A stretch of DNA of 64,000 nucleotides from Apoderus coryli (lineage: Eukaryota; Arthropoda; Insecta; Coleoptera; Attelabidae). Below the pieces are notes generated by a model. The model was not told where the DNA came from. It did no database searches and saw only the letters and a list, made by a program, of their open reading frames with translations. This document shows, piece by piece, positions 10,945 through 21,131 of this stretch (positions are counted from its first letter, which is position 1; the number at the start of each line of letters is the position of its first letter). Location: assembly GCA_911728435.2 (NCBI GenBank), contig OU452206.1, forward strand, positions 13,050,297 through 13,114,296, in the 5' to 3' direction. The translations under genes and the position numbers were made by a program.

Positions 10945-12109
10945 CGAGGGTTGCCTTTTATATTTCGGGATTTGGCAACCCTGGTGTTGCAATCTGGCAA
11001 CTGACAGCTCTATCGTAAAGTTGAACACTTTTGAGGTTATACGAGCGCTATTTGTGTTGTTTACAGCAACTTAAAAGATTCATCTCGGCCGAAAAATGGA
11101 ATTAAATCGTGAACATTTTCGTGCGATTATTTTTTACCACTTTCGACGTGGATTAACTCAGCAACAGTGCATGGATGAACTTAATTCAATCTTTGGCGAT
11201 GAAGCTCCATCAAGGACCAGTGTTTATCGATGGTATGGTGAATTCAATTGTGGTCGTAGTTCACTCCGAGACGAATTTCGTGAAGGTCGTCCAAAATCAG
11301 TTGTTGTTCCGAAAACCATTGATGCTGTGCGGGAACTGATATTGCAAGATCGTCATGTGACCTATCTTGAGATTGAGACAACCTTAGGCATTAGTGGGAC
11401 CAGCATACATTAAATATTGCATAAACATTTGACTGTCAAAAAAAGTTGTTCGCGTTGGATCCCACACAATTTGTCAATCGCTCAAAAAAAGGCTCGTGTC
11501 GATTGGTCGAAAGAAAACAGCAGTCGACTGTATGTGTATCTCAAGATGAGCCAAATCCAACAAAAGTTGTTCGCGCACGAAGCACTTCCAAGCAAATGGT
11601 CGCCTGTTTTTTCGGAAAAACTGGACATGTCGCAACCGTACCACTAGAACAACGCAGAACAGTCAATTCTGAGTAGTACACAACTATTTGTTTGCCAGTT
11701 GTCTTCCAAGAAATCAGGAAAACCAACCTCCGAAGACGGATCACTCTTCACTACGACAATGCGAGCTCTCACACATCGGCTCAAACAACTGCATTTTTGA
11801 GCATCCAAAACATCGATTTGTTGAGTCATTCGCCGGATAGTCCTGACTTGGCACCGAATGACTTCTTTTTATTCCCGTACGTAAAAAACAAACTGAGAGG
11901 TGAACGTTTTTCGACACCTGAAGAAGCGGTTGCTGCATTCAGAATGCATGTTTTGGATCAGAGTGGCAAAAGTGCTTCGACAATTGGTTCAAACGCATGC
12001 AAAAGTGTATAGATCTTCATGGCGAATATTTTGAAAAACAATAAAGTGATTTTCGATGATTAATATTTGTTTTTGTTCTCTAATCCCGAAATATAAAAGG
12101 CAACCCTCG
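10945..12109 (+). mobile_element. mariner transposon, 1165 bp, perfect terminal repeats and TA duplication
   Basis: The terminal inverted repeats are identical over 28 bp (10945-10972 and 12082-12109, starting cgagggttgccttttatatt). TA dinucleotides at 10943-10944 and 12110-12111 are the expected target duplication. The transposase gene between them is broken (see 11096-12044), so the element cannot move by itself but could be mobilised in trans. Perfect ends imply a fairly recent insertion. Confidence 0.95.
11096..12044 (+). pseudogene. mariner transposase (DD34D), inactivated
   Basis: This would have encoded the DNA-binding and cut-and-paste transposase of the surrounding mariner. The N-terminal helix-turn-helix region is intact from the ATG at 11096: MELNREHFRAIIFYHFRRGL, then SRTSVYRWYGEF, then LGISGTSIH. 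Damage follows: a TAA stop at 11411-11413; a deletion with frame change near 11510 that joins ARVDWSKE to KQQSTV; a TAG at 11674-11676; and a shift near 11962, after which the last codons read NWFKRM to the TAA at 12042-12044. The deletion removes the block that carries the first catalytic aspartate (the GDE motif). The second (HYDNASSHTSAQT) and third (SPDLAPNDFFLF) are present with exactly 34 residues between them, which defines the mariner family. It resembles mauritiana-type transposases. Confidence 0.95.
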
Positions 12110-12790
12110 TACTACTTATATGTTTACAAAATTATACAATATCCTTACAATATTAGAACCCAATAATACATTATATCAATACATACACAAACACACACTC
12201 TATTGAATGTATAAAAAAATAACTCATTTTATTGAATTGTGATATCTCTGGAAAACGTTACCTTTATTCATTTATAATAAAGGATCTTAATCTTAGGGCA
12301 TGATCACAGAATTTATATAGGTAATTGAAAAACATTTTCAGGAGATATCTTTTAAGCATTCGTCAACATCTGCGCAACCTTGCGGCAAGAATTATTCGCG
12401 TATCCCCCTGTATATCGGACATTCGAGCATGAAGTGCGATATTGTTTCGAGTTTACCGAGGAGTTTACCCATGTTACAGATCGTACAGTATTCATCTGCA
12501 TTTAACACAAAGCCAGATCTATTAACATACAGCAAAATTTTCTTAGTCCTCATTTGAGCCAAAAAACGTTTGATGTACCAGGGCAAATTATGTTCATTGT
12601 ACCGAAACATCTCGGACGTAAAATGGTCAGACTGATGCAAATGCTTGTTTGTAGCTCGAGCAAAATTCGGACATCATTATTTCTTGATTCAACTCTGAGA
12701 TATTTAGATTATACTTGCAGTACACCCCAATGATTTTTTTCAAACCACAATACCAATTATATTTTTCTCGAATGTCCCCCTCTGAGTTAT

Positions 12791-13217
12791 TCGTTAAACT
12801 AACCTGTACAGCGTTTTTACAGTAAATTGATGAGAAGATTGTGTTTTTAATTTTAGTACAAAATTAAGGGCATGTTTTATAAAATGATACCCAAGTCTGA
12901 CACATTTAAACTCCGCTCTTAGCACCTGGTGTAGTTTTACCACAGTATAATAAATAATACAGTATTCTGACTTTCCGCTTTCGAGCCGTCCTGCGCATTT
13001 CGTCGCGCACGCCGCCATTATGGGCTACAACGTCACAATAATCACATAGACGTAGATAAATACCGTTCACTCCTGTGTTCAATATATAGTTCATTGTCGG
13101 CGTGTAAGAGATAAATAAATATTGTGTTTAAATCTAATTCTGTGTTTTGTGTTTTTGGTTGTGTTCGTGAGAATTAAAAGGATTTTATTTTAATTAACGT
13201 GTATTGGGATTCATACA
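12791..13217. other. Leader region upstream of the THAP exon
   Basis: Minus-strand small frames here (12794-13094) look like chance. The 13080-13217 segment is GT-rich on the plus strand and would be the 5' untranslated part of the exon starting at 13218. No TATA box is obvious. Confidence 0.35.
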
Positions 13218-13321
13218 ATGAACAATCATGGAGAACATGTTGTGTGTGTTGCAAAATGTTGTCCCAATAAGCGGTACACTTGCTGTAAACATTTTTTTCG
13301 CTTCCCCAAAGATCCTGTTAG
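13218..13321 (+). CDS. THAP-type zinc finger, candidate first coding exon
   Basis: The ATG at 13218 opens MNNHGEHVVCVAKCCPN, followed by a conserved-looking FFRFPKDPVR (about 13290-13322). This is the N-terminal half of a THAP domain, a C2CH zinc-dependent DNA-binding fold: the first cysteine pair (C10 and C14/C15) followed by the FFRFPKD strand. The coding sequence ends exactly at AG|GTGAGTAAT (donor at 13322), a good 5' splice site, so this looks like a real or recently real first exon. The second half (the conserved Trp, the C..H pair and AVPTIF) is not found downstream in the window. THAP domains occur in host transcription factors and in P-element-type transposases. The sequence cannot tell these apart. 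The exon is too short for standard ORF calling. Confidence 0.65.
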
Positions 13322-13549
13322 GTGAGTAATAAGTAAAAATTAAGATGAATACTAGATAAACGTTTATAACAACTATTTGTATAACCGTAAAATTTATATT
13401 ACGAAATGACAGTATCTAATATGTTTTTAAACTAAATACAAGTGAAACATAAACACAAGTTGTCTCGTTGTGAGATAGCATGATAACGCAATCAGCTAGG
13501 GGTTATATTATTGACAATATATATATGGTCCTTGTTTGACTAAAATTGC
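13322..13549. other. Putative intron start after the THAP exon
   Basis: This begins with the donor GTGAGTAAT. It is otherwise AT-rich with nothing else recognisable. Confidence 0.3.
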
Positions 13550-13860
13550 TGAGAACAGGATTCAGTTGATGCAGAATTCAGGCACACGGCTTGTATGTGG
13601 AATTCGTAGGGGTGAAAGAGACTAGCAATAAGATTAAGGAAATCGGCTGGTTAAGAATGATACGTAATTGAACAAATTAATTTGTAAACATAAGCTACCT
13701 ACTTAATTTGGCCAGCGATGTAAAACTATTTTCAGATAGGTTTAAGCTAAAATATAAGTTACGTTTAGGTTAAGTTAGGAAGCACTGCTTCAACTTTTAT
13801 AAAAATGTATTTTTTACTAATAAAGTCTGTATTATTGTTGTGTTTATTATTATTATTAAA
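13550..13860 (+). pseudogene. CR1-like retrotransposon scrap with 3' tail
   Basis: Two frames give ENRIQLMQNSGTRLVCGIRR (about 13550-13609) and then NKIKEIGWLRM (about 13628-13660). This is the same C-terminal motif pair as RIQRVQKSCLRYVYGIRK and HKLKSAGWLSM in the intact element at 29416. The 3' end is aataaagtctg plus ATT repeats (13818-13860). It is heavily truncated internally as well as at the 5' end. Confidence 0.75.
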
Positions 13861-15399
13861 AATCACCCAATCATGTCAACATTTAACTGATACCACCACT
13901 CAAGGCTGTTTTCAATCACTATGACACACCACAAATATTTCTGAAATTGACAGCGATATTATTATGTACTTAAATATTTTTACAAAAATGAAAATACAGT
14001 ACTGTGGTCAGAAACCGAAAACTATAATTATTCTTAGTCAGGACCTGACTTGTAACCCAAAATGGCGGCGTCATACGTCAGAGTTTATTTCAAAGTGCCA
14101 ACGTGGAGTCGAAATGCTGTACTTATTAATGCTGTGGTTTTACTAAGATAGAATAAATTCTTCAGAAATGTTGTTTGGCAAGTTTCACTTTTATTCAAAT
14201 AATTTAAACCCCATTTTTTTACTAAATTCAAAATAATTCCCTGTGACATTCGTGCTTTTGCAATCCTGTCATTGCGGGCCTTATTGAAATAACAATCAAA
14301 ATTAAATGGTATTATTATTGAAACTTTGTAGTATTTTTATTCATATATGTATAGATGTGTAGAGGAAGTTAAATTGTTCAATACAATTCTTAAATCAATC
14401 GCTTTGTCTGTTTGGTATCTGCCAAGGATGCTCAATTTAATTTAGAGATGCTAATGCTCTGTGTTTGGGTAAAGGTCTGGTTATGTTCAGTGAGTGCCAA
14501 AAATAGTATATTATTATCTGTCTTCATAATAAACGGTTCTCCTAATAATACGTTTCTGATTTAAAATTTGTGTCTATAACATAGAAAAGTACATTTTAAT
14601 AATACTCTCTTCGCTAGATTATGTATTACGTAAAACTATAATAGATTCGACCTTCTTTAAGTTTTTAAATAAATATATATTTTCAGTAAGCACTATAGCG
14701 AACAGAAAATATTTAGCTAAACGTAATGACAGAGCAGTAATCAATGAAACGTATTCGAAGGTTCTATAATAATTATTGCTATTATTGAAATGATTATGGT
14801 ACAAATTATATAAATAGATTTGTCCGATACAACTCAAATAATGCTTCTATTCTGACAGAACGAATGTGCTATAGACATAATTGATGTAATGCCCGGATTA
14901 TTTCGAATTCAATATTCGATGTTTTTCGAGTTATCAAGTTAAACATGCATGGAGCTATGATTGCATCGTTGTATAACGTTAATTATTTCAACAGTTTTTA
15001 TTAGATATATTAGTAAGCTAATAAAAATTTCGAATTCTTCAATTATCCTATGCATATAGCTATAGCCCAAGTACCATCAAAGTTGTGGTAACTCAGATGG
15101 GAACTTTGAATAAGTAGTGAATACGTAATTGTCACTTAAACAGCGACTTTCTAGTTTTTATTACTTTGATTTAGAGAGTTTCAGTAATTACGTAGTACCT
15201 AGTAATTATAACTACAAATTGGAACTTAATGGTTTCAGTATTTCTAAGAAGTTTCTGAGGTACCTGGAACGCAATTGTTACTATGAAACATTACTTTAAT
15301 CTCGCGTTAACTTTAAAGTTATATCCAGTGGTCGAAGTTACTTTGTTGCGTTAGTTTATGACTTTTTAGTTTTTATTGCCTTCTAGTAGCGATGAAAGT
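13861..15399. other. No gene recognised
   Basis: AT-rich intergenic or intronic sequence. Small frames at 13964-14146 and 14619-14837 have no domain signature. Confidence 0.45.
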
Positions 15400-15913
15400 G
15401 TGGCGACCATTATTCTTGCGCCACACTGTATATATTGCATTTTATTCTGTAGATACTGTGGCAACCTTTTTATTGTGCCACACTGTATATATGTATTTTT
15501 AAGTTTAGTTATTTCTGTGTAAAAATTTAGTATAGTTGTTGTAAATAATGTTTTCTAAATTTCACCAAATGTCGAAGCATCTGGCACCAATATTTCTATT
15601 TTCTTTTTAGTGTTTTTCATTTTCGGGAACAAAAGAAATCCCTAGTCCGTACCTAGAAAAAACAGTGGTCATTGTTAAAGCCACGTACCGATCAGATGTG
15701 GTACTTTCTTAACAGATATGCTTTTTCTATAATTTTACCCCAGTGAGTCTTCAACATCAAAACAGTCAACATCTCTCTCGTGCCAAAACTCTCTCTCTAG
15801 ATTTTAACAACCTAACCCACAAACACACTCTTTTCCGTTTTAATAAATATTCAATTTTGTACATACCGTTAAAAAGTGTTTTAATTATTACAACCATACT
15901 ACCCAAATTACCA
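15400..15913 (+). repeat. 5' LTR of a Ty3/gypsy-type element
   Basis: The right edge is set by the primer-binding site three bases downstream, and the repeat ends in CA (15912-15913). The left edge is less sure. TGTGGCGACC begins at 15400, and a near-repeat TGTGGCAACC begins at 15458. The two ~58-bp units each contain gccacactgtatatat and can form a GTGGC/GCCAC hairpin. The left edge is therefore either 15400 or 15458. No matching 3' LTR is present in the window. Confidence 0.6.
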
Positions 15914-15916
15914 AAG

Positions 15917-15934
15917 TGGTGACCCCGACGTGAT
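15917..15934 (+). promoter_or_regulatory. Primer-binding site for tRNA-Trp
   Basis: TGGTGACCCCGACGTGAT is complementary to the 3' end (with CCA) of insect tRNA-Trp, whose acceptor end reads ATCACGTCGGGGTCA. This is where minus-strand DNA synthesis of the retrotransposon would start. Confidence 0.85.
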
Positions 15935-16010
15935 CTTATTTGTGCGGTAGTTTGTGTAGTGTGTGTAATTTTAAAATATAACAAACGCCCGTCCGACAAA
16001 CATTCGCGAC

Positions 16011-16250
16011 ATGGCTCATTCGGCTGATGAAAACGCGGTAGTGTCCGTATTGATACAAGTACTGGTTCAAATGCAGCAGCAAATGACCAGTTTACAAAGA
16101 GAGATCTCGGAGATCAAACAAAAACACACACAAAATTTTCGCGGTACATCACGATCTCCGTCTCGTGGTCGGTATCCAGCAACCGGCACCTGGTACCATA
16201 AAAAACCGTGCAGTGCAAATAGTGCGGGAAACTTAACGGCCAGTCGTTAA
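16011..16250 (+). pseudogene. gypsy Gag remnant, internally deleted
   Basis: The ATG at 16011 starts MAHSADENAVV, followed by a short coiled-coil-like stretch (VLVQMQQQMTSLQREISEIK) typical of the N-terminal part of insect gypsy Gag. About 45 residues in, it jumps to a C-terminal-like phrase (WYHKKPC ... SAGNLTASR), where a normal Gag carries the YHxxFG / CxxPC motif. Most of the capsid region is missing, so it cannot build particles. It overlaps the start of the protease frame. Confidence 0.65.
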
Positions 16251-16888
16251 TGACGGCTAACGACACCGGGCCATCAAAATCAAGCCGTCTCTTCATCAAA
16301 GACTTTAATTCAAAGCTTGATTTTTTAGTGGATACGGGTGCTGACCTAAGTGTGTTCCCACGTCAAATGCTTCATGAGATGCGTGCAAAATCCCTGTACC
16401 AACTCTCCGCCGCAAACGGTACAACAATCGCGACGTACGGCATTGTGACAATGACACTGAACCTCGGCTTGCGTCGTGATTTCATGTGGAGATTTGTGGT
16501 CGCAGATGTCACATATCCTATTCTCGGCGCGGATTTTCTCGCATACTACAATCTTCTTGTAGATGTGGGAAATCGTCGACTTCGCGATGGAACCACGGAT
16601 TTGCACACCCCGGGACACACAGTCAATGGTGAGATAGCTACCGTTAAGGTATTTAGCGGGTCATCGCCGTGCTACCAGCTACTCTCCCGATTCCCTGACA
16701 TTACACGTCCTGCAGGAATTACTACAGTGAAGCACAAAACAGTTCACTGTATAAAAACAACACACGGACCACCAGTAGCCTGCAAACCGCGACGGCTAGC
16801 CCCAGACAAACTCAAAATCGCTCGCCAGAAGTTTGAAGCCATGATCCGCCTTGGCATCGTAAGAAAAGTAACTTCTACCTCCTTGTGA
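16250..16888 (+). pseudogene. gypsy Pol fragment: aspartic protease and start of reverse transcriptase
   Basis: The frame contains LDFLVDTGADLSVFP (about residues 24-38) with the DTG active site of a retroviral-type aspartic protease. The partner flap and closing strand region is PILGADFLAYYNLLVDVGNRRL. Near the end, PRRLAPDKLKIARQKFEAMI and RLGIVRK match the region just before reverse transcriptase in Ty3/gypsy Pol. The sequence then stops at 16888, where GIVRPSSSPWASPLH-like residues would follow. Polymerase, RNase H, integrase and the 3' LTR are absent. The protease itself reads open for about 150 codons, but the element is dead by truncation. Confidence 0.85.
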
Positions 16889-17176
16889 CTTCCTCCAAAG
16901 TTACGGATCTGTTGTAGTCATATTCAACTGTTCCACTATATGAAAAAACCACTGTAGAGTAGGCGGTAGATTTTACTGCCCACTCCATTTTAAAATTGCT
17001 AAAAAGTGCCAATACTCCTAGAAAAATAACTATTAAGTGACTATCACTATCTATAGGGACAAAAATAAATTTTCGTTACCAAAGACTACACTTCCAATCG
17101 TTTAAAGGATTATTCGGTTGTTTTTGTGACAATGTGAGCCATTTGAAAAAAGAACAATTATAGGTATAGTATCCAC
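16889..17176. other. No gene recognised
   Basis: AT-rich sequence after the truncation point of the gypsy element. Nothing further is recognised. Confidence 0.4.
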
Positions 17177-18250
17177 TATACAGGGTCACCAGAAATTAGC
17201 CTGCCAAATGTTAACCATGAATTCTACGCTCCAAAAGAATGAGAAACATTCATATTAACATTGTTGGTTTTCAAGATACAGGCTGTTAAAGGTGAGGCAC
17301 AGATAGTTTCACATTAATCATCATAAGCGTTCCAAATGGAGTTGTCAATGGGTTTAAATTTCCTCGAAATTTTTGTATACATTTTTTCATGATTTATTTA
17401 AAAATTATGAAATCTTACGGTATTCTACGAAAAAAAGATGCTCTTGTTGACTACAATAATACCATGCACCGTTTTCGGGTAAAATAGTAGTGGCTATGGA
17501 AAAAAAGATGGTCCACTGCTTTATGTCCGTGGCTGTAAGTTGACAAATTTTATGATATTAACTTTCACATCTCTAAGGGAAACACAACAGCATCTTATTA
17601 AAATAATTTCGTTATTAGAAGGAATGAAACTACAGACCATTCACTTATGATAGCTCTTGTTCAAAATGATTTCCATATTGTTCGATACAAATTCTTGCAC
17701 GACGTCTTATAGCGCGGTAGGCTCGTAAAATTTGAAACCGATCTCTGCTTATTTCATTGCCAGATAACTCAATTCTCTGTTGTATTTCTTCCAGTGTATG
17801 AACTTCAGTTACATAAACTAAACTATTTAAGCGACCCCAGAAATAATAATCGAGAGGATTAAGATCGCGTAACCGCAGTGGCCAATCAATCCACCTACCA
17901 GGGAAATTCTCATCCAACAAGGTTCTAACATTTCGTCCAAAATGAGCAGGCGCTCCGTCGTGTTGGTAGTACATATTAAGCCATGTATTTAAAGGGACAT
18001 CTTCCAACAGTTGGCCCGGATTATTTTGGAGAAAATTTTGATATTCATTGGCGTTAAGACGATTGGGTAATTCTAGGGGACCTATGATGCTTGCCCACAA
18101 ATTTATTGAGAAATGATGCTGGAAGTTTGTGCGTCGAACCATTCGAGGATTTTCATCTGCTTAAAAATGAGTATTATTGAAGTTGTCTTGTAGTAATTGC
18201 GACTTTCCAGTTTCAAATATCTGAAATTAATTTTCGACATAAAGGTAGAA
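17177..18250 (-). mobile_element. Tc1-like transposon, 3' end present, 5' end missing
   Basis: The right end on the minus strand is tatacagggtcaccagaa at 17177, with an internal cgagatacagg-like phrase at about 17272. A non-coding part lies between. The transposase fragment occupies 17645-18142. No matching inverted end is found beyond 18250, so the other half is lost. Confidence 0.7.
17645..18142 (-). pseudogene. Tc1/mariner-superfamily transposase, C-terminal half
   Basis: The 165-aa frame holds the second half of a DDE transposase: FSINLWASIIGPLELPNRLN, LLEDVPLNTW, YQHDGAPAHFGRNVRTLLDE (second catalytic Asp), then WPLRLRDLNPLDYYFWG (third Asp), and the usual tail RRARICIEQYGNHFE. The usual SPDL is RDLN here, and the GRGGP loop before it is shortened, giving 35 residues between the two Asp. 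Upstream minus-strand sequence (to about 18250) reads ADENPRM after a stop, so the frame was once longer. The helix-turn-helix and first Asp are absent. Confidence 0.85.
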
Positions 18251-19150
18251 ATTACCAAAGTGAAAAAATTCAGTTGCCGTTAGTTAGTTAAATGGCAAAG
18301 CCTTCAAACACCCATGTTCAGGTAAATAATACTTGGAAGTAATTGCTGGAAATTACGCCATATTTTCTACTAAAAAATTTCAACATTTCCCCAAAAAGAC
18401 AAAAATTGGACGAAACTGAATTCAAACTTATAGAATTAATAAAAGGGTATTTTTCAGCGTTTTTAGACACTTCCGCACATTTATGTCATTTTTCTTCCCT
18501 ATAGAAACACGTTAAAACAAGCATTTTGTTACTTTTCAGTCTATCAACATCACATTTGAAGAACCAGTGGTGCAAAGCCTTTACCAATGGTTCTAGAGGT
18601 CTTTTTGCAACAATTTCTATGGCTCACATAGTGTTAAAGAGAAGCATGTACAATCGGAGACGAGCAAAACTATTTATATGTGGAGCATTGTATAAGCATT
18701 TAGCTGTTAGAATTTTTTGATCTATGATCTATCTCTAGCAGTAGGTACACCAATACCGTGACCTTAAAGGAGTAAGCGATAATTCGCCCTTTTGTTCTCA
18801 CAAAGGTGATGTGCACACCCAGAGGATCACTAAATGTTACGCTAACAGACATTGAAAACTTGAGTTCACACATCACACACCCTGAAGGCAGACATACAAA
18901 AACATACCCCATTAAGAACCTCACGATATGGTGTACCTTCACTTGCTACATTGTAAAGGTACGAACGCCCTGAACTGCATCAAGCCTGAGGATATGAAAC
19001 GGAAGGTATAAGCTTTATTGAAGATTAGAAGCTAGGCGGTTGTACACTGAAAGAATTTCTCCGCGTATGGCTCGTGATTTTTCGGAAGCATTCATCGACC
19101 CCTTCATGAAACAGGCACGCTAAAATGAAGTGGAGGAACAGGAAGGCCGC
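18251..19150. other. No gene recognised
   Basis: AT-rich, with small frames at 18526-18720 and 18700-18942 lacking any signature. Confidence 0.4.
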
Positions 19151-19155
19151 AAGAA

Positions 19156-19240
19156 CGGAAGATGGTGCACAAGCACATTTTAGTTGGATTGCTCGTGAGT
19201 TTTTAAGAGAAACATACGGGAATCGCTCGATTGGCCGAGG
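19156..19240 (+). pseudogene. Tc1-like transposase scrap fused to an RTE piece
   Basis: One frame reads EDGAQAHFSWIAREFL, then ETYGNRSIGRGGPH. This is the region around the second catalytic Asp of Tc1-like transposases (usual DGAPAHFSR...GNRWIGRGGP). It runs directly into RTE reverse transcriptase sequence at about 19240, marking an insertion or deletion junction. Upstream 18960-19150 may belong to the same relic but is not recognisable. Confidence 0.7.
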
Positions 19241-20080
19241 TGGACCTCACTGCATGCTTTATCGATAACGAAAAGGCCTTTCACCGTATACAGCACGATA
19301 AACTTATTGATAAGGAGCAGTGGGTTGGAATAGATGATAGAGATATCCGCGTAATTAAAAATATATACTGGAATCACACGGCACAGGTAAAAATAGGCAA
19401 TATTAAAACAGACCATATTAAAATACAACGTGGAGTAAGACAGGGTTGCTTACTGTCACCCTTCAACCTATATTCTGATCGAATATTTAAGGAAGCATTG
19501 GAAGGAATATCACACCTCGACATCAAAATAAACGGAGAGCCAATTAAAACAATCAGATATGCTGATGATACAGTGATTTTAGCAAACACAATCGAGGGAC
19601 TACAGCTGCTTATAAACTTTGCAATGACAACCTGAATCTGAAGTCAAGACAACGCATGGTTGAATGCTATGTATGGTCGGTATTGCTGTACGGAGTAGAG
19701 ACGTGGACTCTGAACGCCAGGATGATGAACCAACTGGAGGCATTCGAAATGTGGCTTCACAGAAGAATGCTTCGTATTCCGTGGACACAACATTTTACAA
19801 ACGAGAATGTACTTCGAAGAGCAAACATCGAAAGGCAACTCTTGACGAAATCATATCTTGGACATATAATGAGAGGTGATAAATATCGTCTATTACAGCT
19901 CATACTAAAGGGCAAGATTGTGGAGCGCCGTGGAGTTGGAAGAGAGCAACAAGCGTGGCTCAGAAATATTACCGGATTGGACCGGCATAAAAAGAGTTGG
20001 TAAACTTTTTCGCCTGGCGGAGGACGGTACAGCATTTGCCATGGTGATCGCCAACCTCAGGGAGACCGAAGACATCATCA
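19240..20080 (+). pseudogene. RTE-type reverse transcriptase relic
   Basis: 5'-truncated RTE-like retrotransposon. The frame 19231-19635 has ACFIDNEKAFHRIQHDKLID, RGVRQGCLLSPFNLYS and IRYADDTVILANT (YADD catalytic box). A deletion of the palm-thumb link brings in the next frame (19656-20003): VECYVWSVLLYGVETWTL, FEMWLHRRMLRIPWT and YLGHIMRGDKYRLLQLILKG. A last frame ends VIANLRE near 20060. These phrases match the long RTE ORF at 21173-23380 almost word for word. There is no endonuclease domain. At least two frame changes make it non-functional. Confidence 0.9.
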
Positions 20081-21019
20081 GTACTGTTAATTGGACATTC
20101 TTACAAACCTTAAAATAAATTTTGTGTAACATAACATTCCTAATTTCCTTTCTTTTTCTAAAAGGAATAAAAAAACATTTTCACTTTTTCTGTTGGCTAT
20201 AAGAAATAGATTAATCAAATGAAATAGGGTTGAAGAAGATACTTACTTTAGTGAAATAAGAAATAAATACATCATCACCATCACCTAACTAGATACACTT
20301 TAATTAACAAAATTATACTGATTTCCTTTTCATCATAATATAGTTTCCTAAACAAATAATGTATTTTTTCACTTTGTGTCGGATAGCTACATACAATTTG
20401 TTCATGACATTTAGACCGCTTTTGTGATTTTGTATAGACCCGTACCTTTTGAAACGTCCTCCCGCTTTTGTGTAGTGATAGAGGAACGTATATGTATATA
20501 ATTTGTTTAATAGTAGTATACAAAACCCGCCACAGTAAGTAGTTATATTATGAATTCGTGTATGTTGATAGGGTAGTTTCGCTTTCATGGTGGAATTAAT
20601 TTGAACAAAACGAGAAGGTCAAAACACAAATTACATAAATGGATAGCACCATAAAATATATTAAAATTTGCTTTGCCTTTACTTCAATGTAGGACTGATA
20701 TAGGGAAATGCTGGTTGAATCCTAATGTTTCATGAAAGTCCTCTAATACAATCACCAATCAAAACATCTTATATCGTGACGACTGATCACAAATAATAAT
20801 AAGATTATTCTCAAAGTGATTCTTCTTCGGGATCAAAGAAAGAAAGTTTTATCACTCTGAATGTCAGATGAACTACGTGAGTCATAACAACTAATCTATT
20901 TCATTGGCAATAAGCCCGTCGTTCGCTTTGAAGAACTTAACATAACTGGTGATTTATAAGCTCTACGTTTGCATCCATCGCTCCTGTTTGCTGTTACAGG
21001 TCTACATCGTGCATTTACG
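20081..21019. other. No gene recognised
   Basis: AT-rich. Minus-strand small frames at 20281-20588 overlap and have no domain. Confidence 0.45.
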
Positions 21020-21021
21020 TA

Positions 21022-21131
21022 TACAGGGTGTCCGGAAAAAGGAGGTAAATCCGTTAACCACAGATTCCTTGTGCAAAAATAATATGAGTTTTAATATTTA
21101 ATTTTTCATTTTAGCCATCCATGTTCGATAT
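21022..21131 (+). repeat. Left inverted arm, outer part
   Basis: This pairs with 25996 back to about 25886: ggaggtaaatccgttaac, ccacagattccttg, catgttcgatat. It is interrupted at 21131 by the RTE insertion and continues at 23421. Confidence 0.9.
21121..21131 (+). repeat. Target site duplication of the RTE insertion, left copy
   Basis: atgttcgatat occurs here and again at 23410-23420, on both sides of the RTE element. The uninterrupted sequence survives in the opposite arm (complement near 25885-25897). Confidence 0.9.

Larger units (their letters stand above)
10850..12790 (-). mobile_element. Minus-strand non-LTR retrotransposon 3' end, split by mariner
   Basis: On the minus strand, the frame at 12392-12640 ends in a CCHC-type cysteine motif (YCTICN ... 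ISHFMLECPIYRGIR). This is the C-terminal zinc-binding motif of I/R1/jockey-type retrotransposon proteins that also carry RNase H. Upstream minus-strand sequence to about 12790 continues less clearly. Downstream is non-coding 3' UTR to about 12110, then the mariner insertion, then the last 90 bp (10943 down to about 10850) with gaacaataaag and an ATT-rich end. I infer that the two flanks of the mariner were once continuous. Confidence 0.6.

Noticed and set aside
16011..16888. Functional endogenous retrovirus or gypsy element
   Set aside because: Gag is internally deleted, Pol stops before the polymerase, and no 3' LTR is present.
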